This document shows positions 48,550-56,232 of a DNA stretch of 61,317 bases, in pieces. Positions within the stretch are counted from its first letter, which is position 1, and every line of letters begins with the position of its first letter. Where the stretch lies: assembly GCA_910587785.1 (NCBI GenBank), contig CAJUOA010000007.1, positions 1 through 61,317 on the forward strand, given 5' to 3'. The position numbers were made by a program, and so were the translations under genes. The notes under the pieces are model-generated. The model was not told where the DNA came from. It did no database searches and saw only the letters and a program-made list of their open reading frames with translations. Source of the DNA: an uncultured Oscillospiraceae bacterium. Lineage in GTDB: Bacteria; Bacillota; Clostridia; Oscillospirales; Oscillospiraceae.

Positions 48550-51500
48550 ATGATCGAGAAAGAAAAAATTCTGGAAGCGTGGATCATGGTGGAGCATCTG
48601 TCGGAGGGGGACATCCGGATCAAGGACACGTCGCCCCTCACGCCGGACGGCCTCCAGGAGCAGGATTTTCACGCCCTGCTCCGGCATGAAATGGAAAAAA
48701 AGAAGATCACGTCCAAGAAAAATGGCGGGATCGTCGTGTACTTTGACATCTTCAGCTTTCGGGAGGTAGTGTCCATCCTGCGGGAACAGTACCGCCTGGA
48801 GCCGACGAATGAGGACATCCAATTCGGAAATAAGTTCAGCTTTGCCCTGTATTTTGATAAAGATCTGAATTTTTTGCCGGATATGACATTCTTTACCGAG
48901 AGCGCGTACATCCGCTACTTCAAAGAAGTCCCCAACCAGGAGGCGTTCCGGGAGTTCGAGGACGAGCTGAAGCAGTCGTTCACCCAGGATTTTGACGGGA
49001 CGGCGGCGTCTCCAAAGAAGTTCAACGAGGCGTTCCAAAAGGAGCTCCAGCGATACGGGACCGGCCTCAAGAACTGCCGAATGCAGGTCCTGAGCAGCGT
49101 AGAGACCGAGGGGACGAACCTGCACTCCTTTTTCATCGGCGATCTGGAAAAGGCCAAGGAGACCGATACGGACAATCTGCGGGCCTACCTCTACGGGCAG
49201 AGCGGGGAGCGGGTCAACCTGGACAGCAAAAACAGTTCCCCCCACTTCAACCCCGGCGCATTCGAGGAGATCCTCCGGCCGGAAAATTACCCCCTGGGGC
49301 GCTTCCCCAGCAAGACGAAGTTTGCGCTCTCGCTGATGCAGCAGGTGGCGGTGAACCTCTCCACCGGGGCCGATCCCCAGCCGGTCCGAAGCGTCAACGG
49401 GCCGCCGGGTACCGGAAAGACCACCCTTCTGAAGGACATTTTTGCCCAACTGGTGGTACAGCAGGCCTGCGATATTGCAAAGCTCTCAGAGCATACCATC
49501 GCCGGGACGGAGGAGACGGTCTATTTCAACAGCGCCTCCATCGGCGTGCTCCCGGCCCGCATCACCGAGAACCACATCGTGGTGGCAAGCTCCAATAACG
49601 GCGCGGTCCAGAATATCGTCAACGAACTCCCGCTCTGTCAGGGGATCGAGGAGACCCTGCTGGAGGACCTCAAACAGGCGGACTATTTCCGGGAGATCTC
49701 CAACGCCAAGGTGTCGTCCCAGTGGAAGAAAGACGAGAACGGGAAAAATCGGGAGGAGCTGACGCTCGAGGCCGGAAAGGGAGAGGAGAACCGCTGGGGC
49801 GTATTCTCCCTTGAGGGCGGGAGATCGGACAATATGACCAATATCCTCACCCATATCAAGCATATGTGCAAATATTTGGAGGAGGAATACCTGCCTCCGG
49901 CGGAGGACGTATACAAGGCGTTTTTGAGGCAGTATGAGGAGGTGCGCTCCCTTCGGGCCCAGGTCCAGGCCGTCGCGGACAGCATCCAGGCCCGGCAGGG
50001 GCACGCCCAGAGGCTGGAGCAGGCCCGCGCCGCCTATCAGGCGGAGTCCGCACGGCGCAAAAAAGGGCTGGAGGAAGGGCTTCGGGAGCAGGGAGAGACC
50101 GGCCGGGCCTGCGGACAGCGCCTGCAAGAGCTGCAGCGCAGTCTGGAGGAGGTGCAGAGCCGGAGGGAGGCCGCAAGAGAGAGCAGGCGCAGTCTGGAGC
50201 AGTGCCTGGACCTGCTCAAGGAGCAAAAGCCCGGACTTTTCTCGGAGAAGGGCGAACGGGAGCAGTATATCAGCCGGTTGGGCGTCATCAGCGACCATCT
50301 CATTGAACTGGGGAAGCAGGACGAGGCGTGCATCCAGCAGGAGAGCGCTCTGCGGCGCGAGATCAGTCAGTGTCAAAAGGAGCAGCGGCAGTGCGCGGAA
50401 AATCAGGACGGCCTGCAAAAGCAGTTTGCCGCCTGGAGGGGCGCGGAAGAAGCGCGCATCTCCGGCCTTGAGCAAAAAGTCCGGGAATGTGAGGCGGTCA
50501 GAGACCGCACCCGGATCGAGCCGCTGAACATGGGGCAGGACTACGACGCGCTCCAGCTGTCCAACCCCTGGTTTGACGAAGCCTATCGGACGGCTCAGTC
50601 GAAACTGTTCCTCGCGGCCCTCCGTGTCCGCAAGCACTTCCTCTTTGAGAACAGGAGGAACCTGCGGGCGGCGGTCAGCATCTGGAGCCAGCAGGAGAAA
50701 CATGTGGACCGGCCGCTCCTGATCGAGGCGGCGTGGAACTGGATCAATCTGGCGATCCCGGTCATCAGTTCAACGTTTGCAAGCTTTTCCCGCATGTGCA
50801 GGCATCTGGGGCCGGAGACCCTGGGACACCTGTTCATCGACGAGGCGGGACAGGCCCTGCCCCAGGCGGCCGTCGGCGCCGTCTACCGGAGCAGGCACGT
50901 CATGGTGGTGGGGGACCCTTCCCAGATCAAGCCGGTGCTGACCCTGGACTCCAACACCCTTGCGACGCTCGGCAGGCACTTCGGGGTGACGGAAAAGTAT
51001 CTGTCCGCCTCGGCCTCCGCCCAGACCCTGGTGGACGCGGCCAGCCGGTACGGCTTTTATCGGAAACGGGACCTCGACGAGGACTCCTGGATCGGCATCC
51101 CGCTCTGGGTCCACAGAAGATGCCAATGCCCCATGTTTGATATCTCAAACAAGATCTCCTATGACGGCTTCATGGTGCAGGGAATGGCCGGGAGCGGAAA
51201 GTACGGAAAGACGGGCTGGTTCGATGTCGGCGGAAAGGCCAGCAATAAATATGTCGAGGAGCAGGGGGAATTCCTTGCGCAGAAGATCAAGGAGCTCATG
51301 GAGCAGGACCCGCGGATCAAGGACCCAAAAGAAAAGGATGTGATCTATGTGATCACGCCCTTTGCCAACGCCGCCTATCAGCTCGCCCAAAAACTGCGGG
51401 GGATCGGCTTTACCAGGTACGCCCAGGGCAAGCCCACCAACGTCGGGACAGTCCACACATTCCAGGGAAAAGAGGCGCCGGTCGTATTTTTTGTGCTGGG

Positions 51501-52059
51501 CGCGGATAAGCAGAGCAGCGGCGCGGCCCAGTGGGCTGTGAGCGAACCGAATATGATGAACGTTGCGGCCACGCGGGCGAAGAAGGAGTTTTATATCATC
51601 GGCGACAGAAAGCTGTATCTCAGCCTCAACTGCGATGTGGCCAATGACACGGACCGGATCATCCGGCAATACAAAGCGGACCACCCGGAGCTTGTGGAGG
51701 ACACAGTCAACATGGCTGCGGCAAAAAAAGCGGGGGCCCCGCCCAGAGCGGTCCCGCCGCCGGAGGCTCCTGTGCCCGCGGCCGCTCCCCAGGCGCGGAC
51801 TGCCAAAGCGCCGGTGTCCCCTCCGGTGATGCGGATGACAGGAACGGTCAAATATCTGGGGAAAGGCCGCGACACCTTCTTTGCCTATGTTTCCGGCGAT
51901 GACGGAGACGATTACTCTATCCCTGAGAGCATTTTTTCCAAAACGGAGAATGCAAAAGACGTGATCCAAAAGGGCAAAAAGGTCTCTTTTATCCGGAAAG
52001 AGGGCAAAAAGAACCCGCTTGCGACGGATGTGAAGCCGGCTTCCCAGGGGGAAGCGTAA
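48550..52059 (+). CDS. UPF1/DNA2-like SF1 helicase with coiled-coil insert and cold-shock-like C terminus
   Basis: 1169 aa lone gene. Residues 1-250 are an unassigned N-terminal region. Walker A GPPGTGKTT lies at 284-292. A long coiled coil follows (about 460-700, rich in Glu/Arg/Gln, SLRAQVQAVADSIQARQG...). Motif II LFIDEAGQ is near 762, motif III VVGDPSQIKPVL near 787, and motifs V and VI VHTFQGKEAPVV and NVAATRAKKEFYIIGD near 970-1015. A Pro/Ala linker (1060-1085) leads to a small OB or cold-shock-like domain (TVKYLGKGRDTFFAYVSGDDGDDYSIPESIF). The family acts on RNA or DNA; several anti-phage systems use such helicases, but nothing here proves that. GAGGAG is 13 nt upstream. Confidence 0.85.
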   Translation: MIEKEKILEAWIMVEHLSEGDIRIKDTSPLTPDGLQEQDFHALLRHEMEKKKITSKKNGGIVVYFDIFSFREVVSILREQYRLEPTNEDIQFGNKFSFALYFDKDLNFLPDMTFFTESAYIRYFKEVPNQEAFREFEDELKQSFTQDFDGTAASPKKFNEAFQKELQRYGTGLKNCRMQVLSSVETEGTNLHSFFIGDLEKAKETDTDNLRAYLYGQSGERVNLDSKNSSPHFNPGAFEEILRPENYPLGRFPSKTKFALSLMQQVAVNLSTGADPQPVRSVNGPPGTGKTTLLKDIFAQLVVQQACDIAKLSEHTIAGTEETVYFNSASIGVLPARITENHIVVASSNNGAVQNIVNELPLCQGIEETLLEDLKQADYFREISNAKVSSQWKKDENGKNREELTLEAGKGEENRWGVFSLEGGRSDNMTNILTHIKHMCKYLEEEYLPPAEDVYKAFLRQYEEVRSLRAQVQAVADSIQARQGHAQRLEQARAAYQAESARRKKGLEEGLREQGETGRACGQRLQELQRSLEEVQSRREAARESRRSLEQCLDLLKEQKPGLFSEKGEREQYISRLGVISDHLIELGKQDEACIQQESALRREISQCQKEQRQCAENQDGLQKQFAAWRGAEEARISGLEQKVRECEAVRDRTRIEPLNMGQDYDALQLSNPWFDEAYRTAQSKLFLAALRVRKHFLFENRRNLRAAVSIWSQQEKHVDRPLLIEAAWNWINLAIPVISSTFASFSRMCRHLGPETLGHLFIDEAGQALPQAAVGAVYRSRHVMVVGDPSQIKPVLTLDSNTLATLGRHFGVTEKYLSASASAQTLVDAASRYGFYRKRDLDEDSWIGIPLWVHRRCQCPMFDISNKISYDGFMVQGMAGSGKYGKTGWFDVGGKASNKYVEEQGEFLAQKIKELMEQDPRIKDPKEKDVIYVITPFANAAYQLAQKLRGIGFTRYAQGKPTNVGTVHTFQGKEAPVVFFVLGADKQSSGAAQWAVSEPNMMNVAATRAKKEFYIIGDRKLYLSLNCDVANDTDRIIRQYKADHPELVEDTVNMAAAKKAGAPPRAVPPPEAPVPAAAPQARTAKAPVSPPVMRMTGTVKYLGKGRDTFFAYVSGDDGDDYSIPESIFSKTENAKDVIQKGKKVSFIRKEGKKNPLATDVKPASQGEA

Positions 52060-52064
52060 GGCAT

Positions 52065-52099
52065 GGGGTGGACAGCGTATGGCCGTCCACCCCTTCTTC
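52065..52099 (+). terminator. Terminator of the helicase gene
   Basis: GGGGTGGAC and GTCCACCCC, perfect 9-bp stem, followed by TTCTTC. Starts 6 bp after the stop codon. Confidence 0.75.
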
Positions 52100-52133
52100 A
52101 TGTCAAAAACCGGCTGCGCCGCTTTGGGAGAAA

Positions 52134-52161
52134 GGGACCGGGCCGAACCCGGCCCGGTCCC
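52134..52161 (-). terminator. Terminator of the nitroreductase gene
   Basis: GGGACCGGGCC and GGCCCGGTCCC form a perfect 11-bp stem with a 6-nt loop, followed on the minus strand by TTTCTC. It lies 18 bp past the nitroreductase stop. Confidence 0.75.
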
Positions 52162-52179
52162 CTGGTGCAGTCAGCTGGT

Positions 52180-52698
52180 TTACAGGCTTTCGTAGGAAAC
52201 CAGCTCATTTACCGGGATTCGTGTCTGACTGTGCCGCTCCGTGCTGGCAAAGCTTTCCCCGGCATAGCCGGCCGCCAAGATGTTGACCGGCTCCAGATTG
52301 GCTGGAAGGCAAAACTCCCGGCGCAGAACATCCGGCTTGAAGCAGCACACCCACACGCTGCCCAACCCCAGCTCCGCGGCCTGGAGCATCATGTGGTCGG
52401 TCAGAATGGAGGCGTCAATGTCCCCGGTCTGCTTCCGGTCAAAGGGCCGCACCCACGCCTTGCTGCGGTCGGCGCAGACAATGATTGCCAGGGGCGCGCC
52501 GTAGATGTTGGCGGCTTTGCCGATCTTCGCCAGCCCTCCCACGCTCTGAACAACGATCAGGCGAACCGGCTGAAGGTTGGCGGCGGTGGGGGCCACATGA
52601 GCGGCCTCCAGAATCTTTTCCAGTTTTTCCGGCTCCACCCTCTGTCCGGTGTAGCTGCGGATGGAGCACCGTGTTTTCGCGATCGTAATGAAGTCCAT
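52180..52698 (-). CDS. Nitroreductase family FMN protein
   Basis: 172 aa from ATG 52698, which has AAAGGA nine bases upstream. FMN-binding RCSIRSYTGQRVEPEKLEKILEAAHVAPTAANLQPVRLIVV is diagnostic; the later ASILTDHMMLQAAELGLGSVWVCCF segment forms the dimer/FMN pocket. It reduces nitro or quinone-type compounds with NAD(P)H. It diverges from an HxlR-family gene, a common regulatory pair, so induction by electrophiles or quinones is likely. Confidence 0.93.
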   Translation of the reverse strand: MDFITIAKTRCSIRSYTGQRVEPEKLEKILEAAHVAPTAANLQPVRLIVVQSVGGLAKIGKAANIYGAPLAIIVCADRSKAWVRPFDRKQTGDIDASILTDHMMLQAAELGLGSVWVCCFKPDVLRREFCLPANLEPVNILAAGYAGESFASTERHSQTRIPVNELVSYESL

Positions 52699-52873
52699 GA
52701 CATGTTGTCCTTTCTGAATACTCTGATGGCTGATCATCAGGAGCGCCATCTGCTTCCATTTTAATAGCATTCAGAAATCTGCACAAGATTGCACTTTTCA
52801 GGTAGGTACTTCCCAAAAAGATAGCCCTTTTCCAAATGAACATCCCATGATATACTCAGCACGAGGTGAGACT

Positions 52874-53224
52874 ATGAAGCAAACACAGTTCAATTGTCCT
52901 GTTGAGGCCACGCTGTCGCTGATCGGCGGGAAATATAAACCGCTGATTCTCTGGCACCTGGCAGACCGGCCTTTGCATTACATGGAGTTGCAGCGGCGCA
53001 TCCCAAACGCAACACCTAAAATGCTCTCCCAGCAGCTCCACGATCTGGAGGAATGCGGGATGATACATAGAGAGGTGATTCCAGAGAAGCCGCCCAAAAC
53101 GGTGTATTCCCTGACGGCCCTTGGAGAAAGCGTCATCCCCGTTTTAGATGCGATGTGCCAATGGGGAATCAACTATATGGACGCGCTGGATCTTCAATCG
53201 CCTTGTTGCGGCACCGGGGCGTAG
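52874..53224 (+). CDS. HxlR-family transcriptional regulator
   Basis: 116 aa winged-helix regulator. Begins MKQTQFNCPVEATLSLIGGKYKPLILWHL; Cys8 is the conserved Cys that senses electrophiles in several relatives. HYMELQRRIPNATPKMLSQQLHDLEECGMIHR is the DNA-binding part. ATG 52874 has GAGGTGAG upstream. The 175-bp divergent space with the nitroreductase gene should hold its operator, but I see no clear palindrome. The C terminus ends in a CCG motif that may be a second redox site. Confidence 0.93.
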   Translation: MKQTQFNCPVEATLSLIGGKYKPLILWHLADRPLHYMELQRRIPNATPKMLSQQLHDLEECGMIHREVIPEKPPKTVYSLTALGESVIPVLDAMCQWGINYMDALDLQSPCCGTGA

Positions 53225-53302
53225 TAAACCGTCCGGCGGCTGTCCCGGCTGTTTCTATGTGCCTGCTTTAAACCATCCCCGCTCAGAGCTGTCCTTTTCT
53301 CC

Positions 53303-53746
53303 TTAATGCGTGGTATCTACAAGCACGATACTGGAGTCCCCCTTCCGGGCCTGCTCCAGCACAGCCCGGGCCAGTATTTGGAAGGAGGCGTGGGAAGACG
53401 AGGCCCCGGAAATCGCGTCAATGCCGCCCTGGCCCTGGCCCTGCAGAAGCTGGTTTGCGTAATATCTGGTGTACTCATTGGGATAGGTCCCCGTGTCATG
53501 CAGCATGGTCTGCATATAGGTGTTATCCCAGCTCTTGATAAAGCCGCTGGCATTCTCCGCGTTATACTCCACGGAGACAATACTGCCGCCCTTTACCAGG
53601 ATGGTGATATATTCCCTCCAGCCGTGGCTGAACTCTTCCGCCTGGGCGGTATAATACCCGTCCTGAAGCCCTGTCTGCTCCCCACAGGCCGCCAGCAGCG
53701 GCGTCACCAGCAGCAGGCTTAAAAGTATGGTAAAAATCCGTTTCAT
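53303..53746 (-). CDS. FMN-binding domain lipoprotein
   Basis: 147 aa. A lipobox signal peptide (LLAAC, lipidated Cys21) places it outside the membrane. The FMN_bind domain runs from GYYTAQAEEFSHGWREYITILVKGGSIVSVEYNAENASGF to DAISGASSSHASF, where SGASSS corresponds to the SGAT-S motif whose Thr/Ser carries covalent FMN in NqrC/RnfG-like proteins. It could be an extracellular electron-transfer or sensing protein. Its start overlaps the chemoreceptor stop by 4 nt, so it is translated from the chemoreceptor operon. Confidence 0.85.
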   Translation of the reverse strand: MKRIFTILLSLLLVTPLLAACGEQTGLQDGYYTAQAEEFSHGWREYITILVKGGSIVSVEYNAENASGFIKSWDNTYMQTMLHDTGTYPNEYTRYYANQLLQGQGQGGIDAISGASSSHASFQILARAVLEQARKGDSSIVLVDTTH

Positions 53747-55779
53747 CCGCCGCGTTTCTCCTTCAAAATAAATTTCTGCACCTGCGCCTGAAGCGCCTCG
53801 GCCTCTTTGGCCAGGGAGCCGCTGGACTGCTCTGTCTCCCCCGCGTTTTGCAGGTTGCGGTCTGCAATGGCGGAGATGGCAGAAATTCGTTCCTCCATTA
53901 CAGTTAAGGCAGACTCCTGCCCCTGTACCGCCGCAGCCAGCTGGTCCGAGATTGCGCTGATCTGCATGGAGACATCGGAAATTGCCTGGAGGGAACCGGC
54001 GGTGTCCGCGGTCAGAACCACTCCGGTCTGGATGATTGCTTTGGTGTTGTTGACCATCTCAGTCGCGCTCTGCGCGGCCCTGGTGCTTTTTTCCGCCAGC
54101 TGCTTTACCTCGTTGGCCACAACCGCAAATCCCTTTCCGGCAGCTCCCGCCCTGGCCGCTTCCACAGAGGCGTTGAGGGAGAGGATGCCGGTCTGGAAGG
54201 CAATATCCTCAATGTCCTTTGCGATTTGGGTAATCTGCTGGGCGTTGGCGCTGATGTTGTCCATGGCGGAGGACAGGGCGGCCATCTGCTCGTTGGCGCT
54301 TTGAATGCGGCGGGCGATCTCCTCCGTCTGGGCGCGGGTCTGGCCGCTGCTGTCTGTAACATCGGCCAGCCGCTCTTTCACATGGCCCACCTCGCAGACC
54401 AGCTCTTCGGCAGACTGGTTCTGCTCCAGGGATGCCTGGTGCAGCTGCGCGGACTGCCCGTTGAGCTGCTCCGCCATTGCGGTAAGCCGGTCTGCGGCGG
54501 CGCGGAATCCAAGGAGGGTTTCGTTCATGGACTGGGTGATGGTTTGCAGGCTGCCGCGGATCAGCACAAAATCTCCCTTGTAGTCCACCTGGGGACCGGT
54601 GCGCAGGTCGCCGCCTGCAACGCGAGTCAGAACCTGCTGAATATCGGATATGTACCGGTTTATGCTCCCCAGCGTATCGTCCAGGGTCTGCGTCATGACC
54701 TCCAGCTCGTCTCCAGAGCTGACAGGGAGCACCTCTGTATGCAGATCGCCGTCGGAGAGAGCTACCATCCGGTCCGTGACCCGCTTCACCGGACGGGAAA
54801 TGGACCGGGCAAACCGCAGGATCAGAAGAACAGAAACCACAAGGCCCGCCAAGGTTGCGAGGACGGAAACCAGCATGGCCCCGTTGATAAAGTGGCTGTA
54901 ATCCGACTTGGGGATCTGGATAACCAGCGACCACTGAGTCCCCCGGATGGGGGAAAAGGCCACCAGCATCTTTTCCCCGCCGATGGGAAATTCCACCGCG
55001 CCCGTCTCTCCGGTGGTGACCCGTTTCACCGCGTCCCCATTGCCGCCGCTGAGCTGAACCAGGGAGCTCTGGTTGAGAACCAGGGACTGATCCGGGTGGC
55101 CGGTGACAAGGCCCTCCTGATTGACCATATATGCCATACCGCTTCTGCCCAAATTGATGCTGCTGATGACATCGTTGAGCAGGTCATATTTATAGACCCC
55201 CATCATATAGAGCACCGTCTCACCGTTTTCCCTGACCGGCATTCCCATGGTAATCCCCAGCTTGCCCTGAAAGAGGGTAGAGGCGTCGGTGGTCAGGTTG
55301 TCTGTTTCCTTCAGCAGGGCAAAAAAACTGCCGTCCAGCTTTTCCGGCGCGCCGTCGATTCCCTGTACCAGCCGCCCGTCCAGGCCGTACAGGGCGACAG
55401 TATAAAACTCATAGGTCTCCGCCGCCTCCTTCAGAACCCCGGCGCGGTTCGCCCAGGCCGCGGCGGCGTCCGGACGGGAGGGCTCCCCGTCCAGGCCGGC
55501 GGCCGCCGCCGTCTCGATCCCATGGCCGCCGGCCAGGGCCATCATACGGTCGGCCAGCATATGGATGTTGGCCTCCACTGTCTTTGCCGACTGCCGGGCC
55601 ATGGGCTGAAGGCTGTCCAGCAATATGCTGTTGGCCAATGACTGGAGAGACATCGCCATAATTATGCAGCATATGACCACCAAAATCAAAATATTAAGGG
55701 TAGTATTGCCCAATATCCGCCTGTTCAGGCTCCTTTTTCTCCCTCGTCCGGTAGGGGAGGCCGTTTGCTTTCCCGTCAC
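53743..55779 (-). CDS. Methyl-accepting chemotaxis protein with Cache sensor
   Basis: 678 aa. The N-terminal basic region and transmembrane helix (ILILVVICCIIMAMSL) are followed by an extracytoplasmic dCache-type domain (about 45-270), a second helix, HAMP (RPVKRVTDRMVALSDGDL) and the signalling domain with the conserved tip region EDIAFQTGILSLNASVEAARAG-type sequence. GTG 55779 with AAAAGGAG ten bases upstream is preferred; TTG 55815 would extend it by 12 residues and lacks a site. The downstream FMN lipoprotein overlaps it, so the lipoprotein may serve its sensing. Confidence 0.93.
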   Translation of the reverse strand: MTGKQTASPTGRGRKRSLNRRILGNTTLNILILVVICCIIMAMSLQSLANSILLDSLQPMARQSAKTVEANIHMLADRMMALAGGHGIETAAAAGLDGEPSRPDAAAAWANRAGVLKEAAETYEFYTVALYGLDGRLVQGIDGAPEKLDGSFFALLKETDNLTTDASTLFQGKLGITMGMPVRENGETVLYMMGVYKYDLLNDVISSINLGRSGMAYMVNQEGLVTGHPDQSLVLNQSSLVQLSGGNGDAVKRVTTGETGAVEFPIGGEKMLVAFSPIRGTQWSLVIQIPKSDYSHFINGAMLVSVLATLAGLVVSVLLILRFARSISRPVKRVTDRMVALSDGDLHTEVLPVSSGDELEVMTQTLDDTLGSINRYISDIQQVLTRVAGGDLRTGPQVDYKGDFVLIRGSLQTITQSMNETLLGFRAAADRLTAMAEQLNGQSAQLHQASLEQNQSAEELVCEVGHVKERLADVTDSSGQTRAQTEEIARRIQSANEQMAALSSAMDNISANAQQITQIAKDIEDIAFQTGILSLNASVEAARAGAAGKGFAVVANEVKQLAEKSTRAAQSATEMVNNTKAIIQTGVVLTADTAGSLQAISDVSMQISAISDQLAAAVQGQESALTVMEERISAISAIADRNLQNAGETEQSSGSLAKEAEALQAQVQKFILKEKRGG

Positions 55780-55825
55780 GTTCCTGCCGCTCCTTTTCTG
55801 GATGATTTTTGTCAATAGACCGCAA

Positions 55826-55883
55826 GAAAAGCCGCCCGCACCGTCAGTCAGAATTTATACACTGCGCCGGACTGGCGGGCGGT
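55826..55883 (-). terminator. Terminator-like hairpin in the chemoreceptor leader
   Basis: GCCGCCCGC and GCGGGCGGT arms with inner AGTC/GACT pairing, followed by CTTTTCTT on the minus strand. TATAGT (55897-55902) lies just upstream, so the hairpin is at the very 5' end of the transcript, with no other minus-strand gene before it. Confidence 0.55.
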
Positions 55884-55903
55884 AGACTTCGCGATTACTA
55901 TAC

Positions 55904-56145
55904 CATAGATTTCCTGTTAAGGGAAGCATTTTTTGTTCGCGCCGCCATACAGAACTGCTGTCACGCCCGCCGCATAAACCGGCGCCTTGTACAAGATTCC
56001 GCAGCCAAAATCATACGACCGCACCGGAAATGGGACGTTTTCGGGGAATGGCAGCGTATGCGGGGCTTTCTCCGGCCCGCTTTTTCTCTGAATTCTGTGC
56101 AAAATTACATTTATAAGCCGGGCGTGGAATTGTTGCTTCTTATTA
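55904..56145. other. Divergent intergenic region
   Basis: No gene supported. The space separates the chemoreceptor from the first histidine kinase and holds one promoter for each direction; no further repeat or operator is obvious. Confidence 0.5.
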
Positions 56146-56174
56146 TTGACGTTTGTGGGCACATATGGTAATAT
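56146..56174 (+). promoter_or_regulatory. Promoter of the hybrid kinase pair
   Basis: TTGACG (56146-56151), a 17-bp spacer and TAATAT (56169-56174). Confidence 0.65.
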
Positions 56175-56232
56175 GACGGAGATTTTCTGACTTTAAGAGC
56201 GGAGTTGCAAGGAGAAAGCGGAGGGTAGGCAT

